From Spirosoma pollinicola (lineage in GTDB: Bacteria > Bacteroidota > Bacteroidia > Cytophagales > Spirosomataceae), in NCBI RefSeq assembly GCF_002831565.1, contig NZ_CP025096.1, forward strand, positions 3,954,501-4,018,500: 64,000 bases of DNA, in the 5' to 3' direction. The notes under the pieces are model-generated. The model was not told the DNA's origin. It saw nothing but the letters and a program-made list of their open reading frames with translations, and did not search any database. The position numbers were made by a program, and so were the translations under genes. Every line of letters starts with the position of its first letter. Position 1 is the first letter of the stretch. This document shows, in pieces, positions 45,192-53,978 of the stretch.

Positions 45192-45533
45192 TCATCCCTG
45201 ATATCGGATCAACAGAACGATCGAGGCCAGACCAAGCACAATACCGACTATCTCCCTAGGGGTGATCTTTTCCTCAAAAAACAACTGACTCAGCAATACA
45301 CTCAGCGCAATGGCCAATAGCGAGTGAATAAGCCCAATGGTGAAGAGTTTAAACGTCCGCATCACGTAGAACCAGCCCATAGCCGTAGCTCCATAAATCA
45401 GCCCTCCAATTACTAGTTGCCGCCAGCCAACCCAACCCGTTTGCAGCGATGCCTTTTTAATGAAATAGTCGCCCAATACAGAGATCAATTCAAGGCCCAC
45501 TATGATAAGGAGCCCCTTGATTCGTTCGTTCAT
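45192..45533 (-). CDS. Small four-helix membrane protein, SMR/EamA-like
   Basis: A 113-residue protein with four predicted membrane helices. The final SVLLSQLFFEEKITPREIVGIVLGLASIVLL is the typical end of an SMR/EamA drug-metabolite transporter half. Its start overlaps the stop of the SET-domain gene by four bases (ATGA), so the two are translationally coupled. Substrate unknown. Confidence 0.8.
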   Translation of the reverse strand: MNERIKGLLIIVGLELISVLGDYFIKKASLQTGWVGWRQLVIGGLIYGATAMGWFYVMRTFKLFTIGLIHSLLAIALSVLLSQLFFEEKITPREIVGIVLGLASIVLLIRYQG

Positions 45534-46090
45534 GATTTTGCCAGAAAAGTGACGTTTTGCAGGGTAGACAGGAATAGGTCATTTTCTGACGATTGTATGG
45601 TCAGCAAGGTTTGTGGCATACTAAGCAAAGCTGGGGCAATCTCGGCTAATGTCAGCCGTAGTTCCGCCTGAAATGGACGATTTTGTGTTACAAATCCCCG
45701 ACAGGAGGAAGCACCGCAGTAACAGATAAAGCTTTCGAAATGACCGTAGTAGCTACTATAATCTTCTACTATTTCCTCGTCCGGCTCAATGGTGCGCAGA
45801 GCCACACTGATGTTGTCGAATTCCAGTAAGCCTGTTGAGTTTGGCGCGCAGGAATGGTTCACGTACTTGCCTTCGTCCCAGGGAATAATGACCCGGTTTT
45901 GGTTGTCGAGGTAGCTATAGATATTTAGTTTTTTCTGCTGTAATGCGTCGAGAGCGAAGTAGTGAGGCAACGCTAGTTTCGCGTCGATATCATCAATAAT
46001 CCAAATGATCTCACCCCGTTCAAAACGTCGTTTCGCAAAAAGCCCCAGGCCTTTTGTTGTGTTATGCACGTAAGTGTCCGGATGAATCAT
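45530..46090 (-). CDS. SET-domain protein (putative lysine methyltransferase)
   Basis: A 186-residue single SET domain. The SAM-binding and catalytic segments are present: GLGLFAKRRFERGE, YVNHSCAPNS (NHSC motif), and VALRTIEPDEEIVEDYSSYY. A post-SET-like zinc segment CYCGASSCRG follows. Bacterial SET proteins methylate lysines of their own proteins or of host histones. It is coupled to the SMR-like gene; the target is unknown. Confidence 0.9.
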   Translation of the reverse strand: MIHPDTYVHNTTKGLGLFAKRRFERGEIIWIIDDIDAKLALPHYFALDALQQKKLNIYSYLDNQNRVIIPWDEGKYVNHSCAPNSTGLLEFDNISVALRTIEPDEEIVEDYSSYYGHFESFICYCGASSCRGFVTQNRPFQAELRLTLAEIAPALLSMPQTLLTIQSSENDLFLSTLQNVTFLAKS

Positions 46091-46191
46091 AAGGAAAGCG
46101 AGAACACAGGTTTGGCTTCGTATACTAGCTTGGGTATACGATGGTACTGAAGGGAAAATGCCTGATAATAAGTAAGTTAAAGGTGATGTGT

Positions 46192-46280
46192 TTTTGTCAT
46201 CCCGACGATAGGAGGGATCTTCGGTAGAAAAGAAACTCTCCAGTTTACCGAAGATCCCTCCTATCGTCGGGATGACAAAA
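46192..46280. repeat. Perfect 35-bp inverted repeat
   Basis: The arms 46192-46226 and 46246-46280 are exact reverse complements around a 19-base loop, with core gtcatcccgacgatagg. It stands between the SET gene and the STAND ATPase gene. Confidence 0.9.
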
Positions 46281-46341
46281 GCGCGTTTTTTTTACTTTCA
46301 TAATAGTCCATTATTCACGCTATACTAGCTAAAACAGTACG

Positions 46342-49300
46342 TCAATCTGGCAGACCGGCCGCATCACGGTCACTTTTAGTTAGTTTCGGATAGATGCGGT
46401 TGACAACATAATTGAGTTGGTTTTTTTTATTGTCAACGAAAAAATACAGCACAACATCATGCTGATTTTTCACTTTTATAAGCGGGCCTGCCATCCTTAG
46501 AGAAGCAGGCTGAAACAGGGTGCTATCGCCAGCATTCAACACGTCAGGCTTGTTGGTCAGGCCGCGTTCCAGTTGGCTTATTTCAAAAAAGGCCAGTTGC
46601 TTGGGCGTTACCCTAATCAGTTTGCTATCGATTCCGTTTGGTGGTGCATAAAATACGTAGCGTTCGGAGGAGCCGGTCGATAAGCGCGAGATGTCGGTTT
46701 GTCGGCCAGTAACGACATTATACAAATACGAATTTTTAGCGGCCGAATGTATTTGGGTATACATCAGGTAAGCTGCGCCCGTTTTAGCAACAGCATTCAG
46801 GGGGAATGAAAAAAGCTGGCTATTGCCCGTATTTATGTTGTAATTGTATGATAACGAATGGCTTGTGTATAAAACATGTCCTGCTAATCCAAACGACAGG
46901 TGTGTGTTCACCGCCTGAGCAATGGTGTTTAAGGCGGTCTTGGTTTGCGTTAAGTCGACACGAAACATACTGTATACGCCCGGTGCTGATGCTTTTCCTG
47001 TTACTTCAGGTCTGGTCACGATCACCAGAGCCGACTCGTTTCGGTTAAAGATAAGGTCGTTTATGCGCATCGTTGGGTTAGGAAGTCTGACCGTAGTTTG
47101 CCGTTTTTGGGTTACAACATCGACGATAGTCAGCTGGCCACTGCTGTTGAGTGTAATCAGGTATTTCCCGGTTGGGGAGAAACGAGCATAAACCGTGTTG
47201 GGGTAAGATGCCAGCAATTGATCTTTACGCAAATTCAACAGGTCATACTGGTTTTTACCCGGATGGTTGACCAGCATAAAATCCTCCGACGAAGCGAACG
47301 TCAGATTGTCCAGTGTAAAGTCAGGAATTTGGTTGGTATAGCGCTCGAAGAATTTATTAGGGCTAAATTTTTCGTTGAGGTTATAAAGATGCGCCTGCCC
47401 CTGGCAGTCGATTGCTGCCAGCCAGTTTCCTTTGGGGGGTAGTACGACTGTTTGGGCAGCATACAGGACGGAGTTTTCTGTGTGTGTTCGTGTACCTCTG
47501 CTGGCCAGCGCAGCACTCGTAAGCAACGGGTAATACCCTTTGCCCAGCGGGAATACTTTCTTCTTTTCCTGAAGATCAAGTACCTGCAACAAACTGTCGT
47601 GTTGAAAAACGATCAGGTAGTTGTTTCGCAGTTGTAATCGTGTGGCGGATGTTACGTTTAGTGAATCATAGAGCCAGTCTATTTTCTCATACAGGCTCGA
47701 ATCTGTGTTGCTGGGGTTGTGCGCTGGTTGCCATACTTCGAGCGAGTTGTTCTGAAATAGACTGGCAACGTAATGTATGGTTGTATCCTGAACCGTAAAC
47801 TGTGTTGTGGCACCAGAAAAAGGAACCATCATATAAGTTCTGGTTCTCGCGTCCAAATCGTCTTTCGTGCATGGTATCAGACTCTTGCTGCATGGTATCC
47901 ATTTCAGTAGATTCTCGCTGCTCTCCCAAAGCCGGTATGCCATCCGCTGATTCCCGGCGGTGTACTCATCGGAGCCCCAATCGTTATTGGCGTTTGCCAG
48001 GTTGATGCGCCCATTAACCAGAAAATGGATGGCCGCAAAGGAAGCTCCGAAAGCAATAAAGGCAAGAATAAATAGCCAGAGGGTAAGGCGTTGAAAGCGT
48101 TTTCGCTGTTGTTTTTCCCGGTTAAATTTAGCCTCCTGTTCGCGCAGTTTCAATAACTGTTCGGCTGCTTCCCGGCGTCCGGCAATTCGATTTTGTAGAG
48201 CAGTACGTAACTGTTTAACTTTTTCAACAGGTTCAATTAAGGTGTCATGGCTTAGTTCGTAAGTCCGGCCGAGGTGTGTATCGTCGGCCCGGATGAGCCG
48301 CACTTCAATCAGTTTATCAATCAGTTGATCGGCTGTTTTATCATCACCCAATGATTTTCGCATTTTCGCAGCCGCCAGCCCTACCCGATGACCATCAACA
48401 ATCAGGTCATTTTCGAGCACCGTCCGAACCTTGTCAATTTCCTGCGGGCTGCCAATTTTGGTTAACTGCGTGCGATAAAATTTATCCAGAATTCGATTGA
48501 TACTCTGGTCATTATGAATAATGTCCCTGTCTACAACGGGCTCCTGCCCCTGAGCCACTTTTTCTTTTATCTTCGTTTCTATGTAGTTGCAAACGATCTG
48601 AAGTTGTGAGCTTTCAATTTCACAAAGTTCAGGTCTGTCTGTATGCTCGTTGGGTAATTCGTCAGGCTTCGTGTTTTTGTTGCCGCTCAATACCCTGATG
48701 ATCGACTCACGAACGTAATCTTTAAACGTAAACTTCGGTGAATTGAACTGCCCGTCGGCCTGAGCGGGTTTGTCAATGGCTTCACGAGCGCGGTCATCTA
48801 TAAGCGGAAGAAGCTCATACCGATTTCGCAAAATCATGGGCATCTTTCCCCGCAGCTTATGCATCTCAAAAAGCCGGTCGGCCCGAATGGCAAACAAACA
48901 TTTTACGAGTGGCTGTTTGCTCCAGGCCATCATCTCGGGCGTTCGATCGTCGAAGTCGGTTTTCAGCAGCCATTGCATGATACGAAATGGCGACTGGTCG
49001 TTCATCAACTCGGCCAGTTGATCTATGAAGTCATTCTGTTGCTGCTGATCATACAGGAATAATTCTTCGAACTGGTCGAACATGAACACAGGAATAGCGC
49101 CATTCGGAAAGGGATGCGTTTTCACTTCCTCCCATAGTTGAGGGATTGGCGCCGTATTGAAATCGTTGTGGCAGTCGGGTTCCGTTTGGCCCTGCCAGGC
49201 GGTTTTGAACTCGCCATGTAGCTGAGTTAACACAATGTTGAGCAACACATTGTCTGACAGGGTTGCTTGCTGATCTACGGCGCTGTCATCGTCGGTTCGA

Positions 49301-49557
49301 TTTTTTTGTTTTTGAAGGCGAACCGGAATTATTTGGTAATGTAATGGCCTGAGTTTAGGAGCAAGTCCGGCATTGAGTAATGAGCTTTTGCCCAACCCCG
49401 ATTTGGCGAACAATACGGTAATCTGTTCGGCTCTTACCAGGTCTAATAAGTCGTCAATTTCTTTTTTTCGCCCAAAAAATAGATTTTGCTCATTACCCGT
49501 GAATGAGCGAAGTCCTGGATATCGATCTTGTAATACATCTACTTTGGACGTGTCCAT
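46342..49557 (-). CDS. STAND-type P-loop ATPase with TM segment and propeller-like C terminus
   Basis: A 1071-residue protein. The N-terminal nSTAND-type NTPase starts with YPGLRSFTGNEQNLFFGR, has a Walker A loop AKSGLGKSSLL (51-61) and a Walker B-like GAIPVFMFDQFEELFLYD. Helical winged-helix-like segments follow. A single membrane helix (about 495-520) leads to a C-terminal half of beta repeats like a WD40/propeller sensor (VVDVVTQKRQTTVRLPNP, RTHTENSVLYAAQT). Such ATPases act as switches that sense an invader and release an effector. It is the last gene of an operon with two EAD-fused effector-like genes upstream (26-base gap). Confidence is high for the domains, moderate for the defence role. 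Confidence 0.88.
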   Translation of the reverse strand: MDTSKVDVLQDRYPGLRSFTGNEQNLFFGRKKEIDDLLDLVRAEQITVLFAKSGLGKSSLLNAGLAPKLRPLHYQIIPVRLQKQKNRTDDDSAVDQQATLSDNVLLNIVLTQLHGEFKTAWQGQTEPDCHNDFNTAPIPQLWEEVKTHPFPNGAIPVFMFDQFEELFLYDQQQQNDFIDQLAELMNDQSPFRIMQWLLKTDFDDRTPEMMAWSKQPLVKCLFAIRADRLFEMHKLRGKMPMILRNRYELLPLIDDRAREAIDKPAQADGQFNSPKFTFKDYVRESIIRVLSGNKNTKPDELPNEHTDRPELCEIESSQLQIVCNYIETKIKEKVAQGQEPVVDRDIIHNDQSINRILDKFYRTQLTKIGSPQEIDKVRTVLENDLIVDGHRVGLAAAKMRKSLGDDKTADQLIDKLIEVRLIRADDTHLGRTYELSHDTLIEPVEKVKQLRTALQNRIAGRREAAEQLLKLREQEAKFNREKQQRKRFQRLTLWLFILAFIAFGASFAAIHFLVNGRINLANANNDWGSDEYTAGNQRMAYRLWESSENLLKWIPCSKSLIPCTKDDLDARTRTYMMVPFSGATTQFTVQDTTIHYVASLFQNNSLEVWQPAHNPSNTDSSLYEKIDWLYDSLNVTSATRLQLRNNYLIVFQHDSLLQVLDLQEKKKVFPLGKGYYPLLTSAALASRGTRTHTENSVLYAAQTVVLPPKGNWLAAIDCQGQAHLYNLNEKFSPNKFFERYTNQIPDFTLDNLTFASSEDFMLVNHPGKNQYDLLNLRKDQLLASYPNTVYARFSPTGKYLITLNSSGQLTIVDVVTQKRQTTVRLPNPTMRINDLIFNRNESALVIVTRPEVTGKASAPGVYSMFRVDLTQTKTALNTIAQAVNTHLSFGLAGHVLYTSHSLSYNYNINTGNSQLFSFPLNAVAKTGAAYLMYTQIHSAAKNSYLYNVVTGRQTDISRLSTGSSERYVFYAPPNGIDSKLIRVTPKQLAFFEISQLERGLTNKPDVLNAGDSTLFQPASLRMAGPLIKVKNQHDVVLYFFVDNKKNQLNYVVNRIYPKLTKSDRDAAGLPD

Positions 49558-49583
49558 GCAGGTGGTTTTTTATACGTAGTAAT

Positions 49584-50756
49584 TCACTTTCCGCCCAACT
49601 CTCGATACTTTTCCAATACCTGCCCGATAAATTTTGCCAGATCATTCGTAATGAAATAGAATTTAAATTCTTCTTCAAAAAAATCCTGATTTGCCGGTAT
49701 AACAATCATGTTTTCGGGAAAAATTGAAAACCCGCGTCCTTCCTGTCGGCTAAGGCCAAAAACCGTGCTGAATAAAATTTTTACATACCACTGCTCAATA
49801 TCAAAGCCAAGAAATAAATAGTATTTCTGGTCATCGAATTCCGCCTTTATTTTTTTGTCGATGGCTGGACGTTCCCGAAGTACTTTGTCCATAAATTTAA
49901 GCAACCGACTTTCAGACAGCATCAAAGAGCCTGGGGCATCAAATGAGCCTAATAGGTTATAAAACAATGTTTTAGGCTGATCTTCGGCCAGGTCAGACTG
50001 CTCATTGTAATTCATAATGGGCTGGGCCTCACTGGAAAGATTTTGATTGTTTTCAAACGAATAATATCGATAAATACACGTATTTGGTTTTCTTTCTTCG
50101 ATAGTTCGATATAGTTTTTTATCGGGATTCGTATTGATGATAATAGGGAAATATAATTTAGCCAGGCGTTCGAACAACAGGCTGCTTTCATCCTGATTTT
50201 CTTCGTAGAATTTACTGGCTCTCTGCCCTAAATCCTCGGGAGTGAATGTCGGAATTTCGTTATACCGCTGAGCAATGTAGCTCAACTGATCTTTTTTAGT
50301 TTCCTCAAAAAATATAGGCTCCGACCGCTGTTTTAATTTCGCTGCCAACTCTGTCGAAAATGCCTTATCGAAAGGCACCGGCAAACCATCCTGATTGCAC
50401 ATTAACAAACTTGGTCCCAGAAACAGGATGCATTGTTTTTTGATAATTGCCTCCGCTATAGCCGTTACCTGTCGTTTATGCGCATCCTTTAAACTGTCCA
50501 ATAAATTAAGCAGGAACACATTATTTCCGCCCACTTCTTCCCGCGATGTAACGCAGCTCAGCAAGTCAATGGACTGTTCTTTATAGGGTACAATGCGCCG
50601 AAGGATAATATCCCAAACTTCATAGGCTGTTCCGATCATGGGAATATCCCCTACGGGCATATCAAGCGCTTTTACCAGTATCGCTTTCCAATCATTTGGT
50701 GTAGGATACAGGTTGCCCAAAGTCCTTGTTAGCTTGAATAAAAATCTGGGTGTCAC
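49584..50756 (-). CDS. EAD-SIR2-like protein
   Basis: A 390-residue protein. Residues 1-95 resemble an effector-associated domain (EAD), a death-like helical adaptor, ending in LLSCVTSREEVGGNNVFLLNLL; the same kind of segment starts the protease encoded upstream. The rest looks like a SIR2-type NAD-binding domain: CILFLGPSLLMC for the Rossmann loop, IIINTNPDKKLY, FYNLLGSFDAPGSLML, and YYLFLGFDIEQWYVK. In catalytic SIR2 domains a His sits in the lHGs motif; here it is Leu (NLLGS), so NADase activity is doubtful. The start is a GTG at 50756, four bases after the protease stop. Confidence 0.82.
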   Translation of the reverse strand: MTPRFLFKLTRTLGNLYPTPNDWKAILVKALDMPVGDIPMIGTAYEVWDIILRRIVPYKEQSIDLLSCVTSREEVGGNNVFLLNLLDSLKDAHKRQVTAIAEAIIKKQCILFLGPSLLMCNQDGLPVPFDKAFSTELAAKLKQRSEPIFFEETKKDQLSYIAQRYNEIPTFTPEDLGQRASKFYEENQDESSLLFERLAKLYFPIIINTNPDKKLYRTIEERKPNTCIYRYYSFENNQNLSSEAQPIMNYNEQSDLAEDQPKTLFYNLLGSFDAPGSLMLSESRLLKFMDKVLRERPAIDKKIKAEFDDQKYYLFLGFDIEQWYVKILFSTVFGLSRQEGRGFSIFPENMIVIPANQDFFEEEFKFYFITNDLAKFIGQVLEKYRELGGK

Positions 50757-50760
50757 AGCT

Positions 50761-51783
50761 TTAGTTTGATAACGTAATCAGTGCTTCGTTGATTCTGCGT
50801 GCGTCGATACCTTCGTTCCGGTAAACGGCCTGGCTTACGCCCGGCTCCTTAATCCAGCCACCGCTGTGATGAAGTGCCACAATTTGCCAGCTTGAATTGA
50901 AAACGGGTGAGCCCGACGAACCCGGAAGGGTGTCGGTTAAATATTGTACACGGGTATCATCGGCATACGTAACTATATTATGGTAGAGGGCAATTTGCTT
51001 GGGGCCCCCTGCCGGATGCTGGATAATATTAACAAAGTCGTCCTTTTGTGGGGGCGTGTTGCTAAAGGTCAACTGCCCATATTTAAGGTTCATATCGTCG
51101 GCTAACTTCACCAGTGTGTAGTCGAGCGAAACATCGGTTTTAAAATTCTTCGGACTGGCGTCCGGGCTGCATAGAACTTCCTCTGAAACAAGGTCCAGAC
51201 CTGCCCAGTTTTTCTGAAAATTGAACTGAACTTTTGCGTTCCGCGCGGTCGCCATATCCGGAATGACATGATTGTTTGTAACGATGTAGTTATCCTGCAC
51301 CAGAAAACCCGTACCCGCACCTTTGCCAATGTCAATTCGCACAACGGCCTGCGCACATTGCAGTCCCTTGTCCAGAAAGCTTATGGGTAAGAGCGTGTTG
51401 ACGCTGGTCATCAGTTTCTCCAGATGGTCGGGGCTTTCCTGCTCCTGCCAATTGGCATCAGCCGTTACGGGCGATTCAATAATGGTCTTCCCGTCAATCA
51501 GATTGCTTAAAATGGTTTTCAGGAAATCATCTTTCTTCCCCCGCTCTTCAGACGAGGTTACCGTCTGAAGCAACGAAATCAACAACTCATGGTTATGAGC
51601 CCCTCTGTCGATAGTGTTGGCGTAGTTCAGAATATTGAACCAGACGGTTTTCATAACGCCCGAAAAATCAATGTCGCCGGTGCTTAGATCGGCTGTTTTT
51701 GCAATCCGGTACGCATCTTCTTTGGTGTAGTATAGATCGGCAAGGCGGTAGTTCAGTGCCGTCAGGGATTCGTTCCAGGGCAT
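50761..51783 (-). CDS. EAD-trypsin-like serine protease
   Basis: A 340-residue protein. Residues 1-95 are an EAD-like helical domain (LADLYYTKEDAYRIA, LLQTVTSSEERGKKDDFLKTIL). From about 135 on it is a trypsin-fold protease with His172 in VTNNHVIP, Asp221 in SLDYTLVKL and the nucleophile Ser290 in LPGSSGSPVF. There is no signal peptide, so it acts in the cytoplasm, which fits an effector that the ATPase releases. It is the first gene of the three-gene operon. Confidence 0.85.
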   Translation of the reverse strand: MPWNESLTALNYRLADLYYTKEDAYRIAKTADLSTGDIDFSGVMKTVWFNILNYANTIDRGAHNHELLISLLQTVTSSEERGKKDDFLKTILSNLIDGKTIIESPVTADANWQEQESPDHLEKLMTSVNTLLPISFLDKGLQCAQAVVRIDIGKGAGTGFLVQDNYIVTNNHVIPDMATARNAKVQFNFQKNWAGLDLVSEEVLCSPDASPKNFKTDVSLDYTLVKLADDMNLKYGQLTFSNTPPQKDDFVNIIQHPAGGPKQIALYHNIVTYADDTRVQYLTDTLPGSSGSPVFNSSWQIVALHHSGGWIKEPGVSQAVYRNEGIDARRINEALITLSN

Positions 51784-52107
51784 GTTGCTGTGATCGGGTT
51801 AGTGTAAAAGACCATATACGATGGGCTGAGCTTGTCTTTACTACTACTAAGTCGTACTAAGAGTCTTCTTAGGAAACTTATAACTAATTTAGTTGTAGCC
51901 AGATAAATTATTAGTGATCGGTATGCTTATTTATTTAACCAAATAAACTGCCTGTGAACCTGTTATGCCGTATCGGTAGCTTGTTGGGTGTGTAGATGAA
52001 TTGGCGGTACGTATAAAATAAAACGGTTCTGTCCGTCCGGGTGGCGTCGGGTTTGAGAACCCGATACCACCCGGACGGACAGAACCGTTGAGTAACTTAC
52101 TTACTAC
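51784..52107. other. Intergenic region before the conflict operon
   Basis: 324 bases that must hold the promoter of the EAD-protease operon (minus strand). The left part has an AT-rich stretch (51860-51960); the inverted repeat at 52022-52089 occupies the right part. No RNA gene is evident. Confidence 0.5.
52022..52089. repeat. 23-bp inverted repeat with inner pairing
   Basis: The arms 52022-52044 and 52067-52089 are exact reverse complements, and after a 2-base mismatch the inner part (tcgggtt/aacccga) also pairs. It lies 18 bases after the stop of the last small paralogue and may end that transcript. Confidence 0.85.
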
Positions 52108-52458
52108 TTACTGATTCCCTACCTGACCGGCCAGCGAGCGCAGAGTTGCCGCCAATCCCTCAAGTCGGGGGGCGATGTCGCCCTCTGAACCCATCATCGT
52201 GCTGAATTCGGCAGTTTGTGTAGCCAGCGTTTCGAGCACTTGAACCAGCTCGTCGGTATTGATCTGGTCGCTTTTTAGTTGCGTTTTCAATTGTTCGAGT
52301 GTGCTGGAAATATCCTTCGCGTTCTCGGCTTTATTGAGTTCTGCCAGCCATTGATCAAGAATGCCCGTACCGCTTTGGGGCGTTTTGCTAGCCAGATCGC
52401 CCTCCAGAACATCCATTGTAGAGTCGAGCAGTGTTGTTGATTCTTCGTGTGTGAACAT
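52108..52458 (-). CDS. Small paralogous helical protein A (unknown function)
   Basis: A 116-residue acidic, all-helical protein that I do not recognise. It shares the pattern ILDQWLAELNKAEN, LEQLKTQLKS, LVQVLETLAT and the ending LRSLA with three neighbours, so the four are paralogues. No signal peptide or membrane helix. It is separated from paralogue B by one base and lies upstream of the EAD/STAND operon on the same strand. Confidence 0.78.
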   Translation of the reverse strand: MFTHEESTTLLDSTMDVLEGDLASKTPQSGTGILDQWLAELNKAENAKDISSTLEQLKTQLKSDQINTDELVQVLETLATQTAEFSTMMGSEGDIAPRLEGLAATLRSLAGQVGNQ

Positions 52459-52459
52459 A

Positions 52460-52810
52460 TCAAAAATGATTGCTGAAACTGCGCAGTGACTGGGCTAACT
52501 GCGTAAGTTGATGGGCCGTTGCACTATCAACAACCGGCTCGTGCGAGAGGGTCGATGTATGACTGGCCATACTGAGCAATAAATGCCGGATTTTCTCAAG
52601 ATCGTACTCGCCTGTTTTCAGGTGATCACGGAGGATGGTTAGTTCAGCCATAATCCGTTCGGCACCCACATCGCCCGGCAGGGCATTGAGCCAGCCTTCG
52701 AGTAATAAAATACCTTGTTCGGGGGTGAGTGTGGCCTGCTGTCCTTCGCCAAATGCACCGAGCGTATCGGTCAGCATCCGGTGTTCAAGTGTAGTTTCTG
52801 TTCCTTCCAT
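52460..52810 (-). CDS. Small paralogous helical protein B (unknown function)
   Basis: A 116-residue protein of the same family as its neighbours: TLTPEQGILLLEGWLNAL, ILRDHLKTGE, IRHLLLSMASH and the ending LAQSLRSFSNHF. It is most like paralogue C (shared MLTDTL, LLDGWL/LLEGWL and LRSFS). A cytoplasmic all-helical protein; the function is unknown. Confidence 0.78.
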   Translation of the reverse strand: MEGTETTLEHRMLTDTLGAFGEGQQATLTPEQGILLLEGWLNALPGDVGAERIMAELTILRDHLKTGEYDLEKIRHLLLSMASHTSTLSHEPVVDSATAHQLTQLAQSLRSFSNHF

Positions 52811-52876
52811 AGCGTATGTAATGAATTATGCTGTTGACGCTGTTAATTAGTTCTATTTTGTAAGATTGTTTCCTGA

Positions 52877-53230
52877 TTATGAGTTAGTTGAAAAGCTTCT
52901 CAAAATCTTTGACAGGCTAACCAGTCCGCCTGTCCAGGTGCCTTCGGAGTTGGAATCTTCGGCTACATCCTGAGCCTTGTCGGCTAAGCTTCCTAGTAAA
53001 TCCCGGATATAAGGCTCGTCGGGCTGGGTCGCCTGCAAAGCCGTTCGAAGCTCATTAAGTTGACCCTGAATCTGCTCCATATTTGAATCCCCCGCCAGGG
53101 CCTGTAGCCAGCCATCGAGAAGTATGACGCCTTGAGTAGCCAAAATAGGGGTCAGGTTGTTGTCCCGAAACGCCTTGAGGGTATCAGTAAGCATACTCTC
53201 TTCCAAAATATTTGATCCCAGCATGTTCAT
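52877..53230 (-). CDS. Small paralogous helical protein C (unknown function)
   Basis: A 117-residue protein with the family pattern: MLTDTLKAFRDN, GVILLDGWLQALAG, LNELRTALQA, IRDLLGSLADKAQ, and the ending LRSFSTNS. It lies 66 bases from B and 195 from D in the same direction. Nothing points to a known fold. Confidence 0.78.
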   Translation of the reverse strand: MNMLGSNILEESMLTDTLKAFRDNNLTPILATQGVILLDGWLQALAGDSNMEQIQGQLNELRTALQATQPDEPYIRDLLGSLADKAQDVAEDSNSEGTWTGGLVSLSKILRSFSTNS

Positions 53231-53425
53231 GATTGGTTAGTAGTTGTTGGGTTACTGGTTACTGAGTCACGAATCAATAACTCACAAACATGTCCTAGCA
53301 AGCGTTTTTATTGCTGTTAGTGACTTGTTGTACTCCAAATAACCCGTCAAAGACCGGTTTGTTTAGCCAGTCCGAAGACACATACCGGCAAGATGAACGG
53401 CAACCTGTGCAAGTGAGTTTATTAG

Positions 53426-53806
53426 TTAGTCCTGATCAATACGACTTGTAGCCTGCCGGTGCAAATTTTCAAGCACCGCAATCAATTGCGACAGTTCAGT
53501 CTGTTCAGTAATGGCTTCGGGTGTTGCCGCCACGTTTCGGGTTTGCTCAATCAGGTCCTGTAATAATGACGCGATTTCCTGATTGTCGGGCCGGTTGTAA
53601 TGTTGGGCTGTGTCGATTTCAGCCCGGAGCCGTTCGAGTGTTTCGGCAATGTCGTCCGTAGCCTCGTCGCTGGCTTCATCGAGCCGATTCAGCCATTTAT
53701 CAATGAACGACAGTCCGTCCGTCGTTGTCGTTTCAGTAACGGCTCCATCGAAGGTATTCACCGTCTGGCCGACGAGTGAAATCTGATTTTGATCCTTTGC
53801 AATCAT
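53426..53806 (-). CDS. Small paralogous helical protein D (unknown function)
   Basis: A 126-residue protein, the most divergent of the four: LSFIDKWLNRLDEASDEATD, LERLRAEIDTA, IASLLQDLIEQTR, LIAVLENLHRQ. It keeps the (F/L)(I/L)D-x-W-L-x-x-L core of the family. It is the first of the four in transcription order. Function unknown. Confidence 0.75.
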   Translation of the reverse strand: MIAKDQNQISLVGQTVNTFDGAVTETTTTDGLSFIDKWLNRLDEASDEATDDIAETLERLRAEIDTAQHYNRPDNQEIASLLQDLIEQTRNVAATPEAITEQTELSQLIAVLENLHRQATSRIDQD

Positions 53807-53978
53807 GATTTAGTTTGTTGTTTTTTTGTCAAAAGCTTATCCGGTGTAATGGCTATTTTTTGATCATGATAAGCTATACCGTTGAATCCATTAGTTTTGG
53901 AACTAACCGACTCCTCCATTGATTGTTCGTCGGATACCAATATTTTAACAGCCAATTAACAGGTTAATTTAAGCAGCT

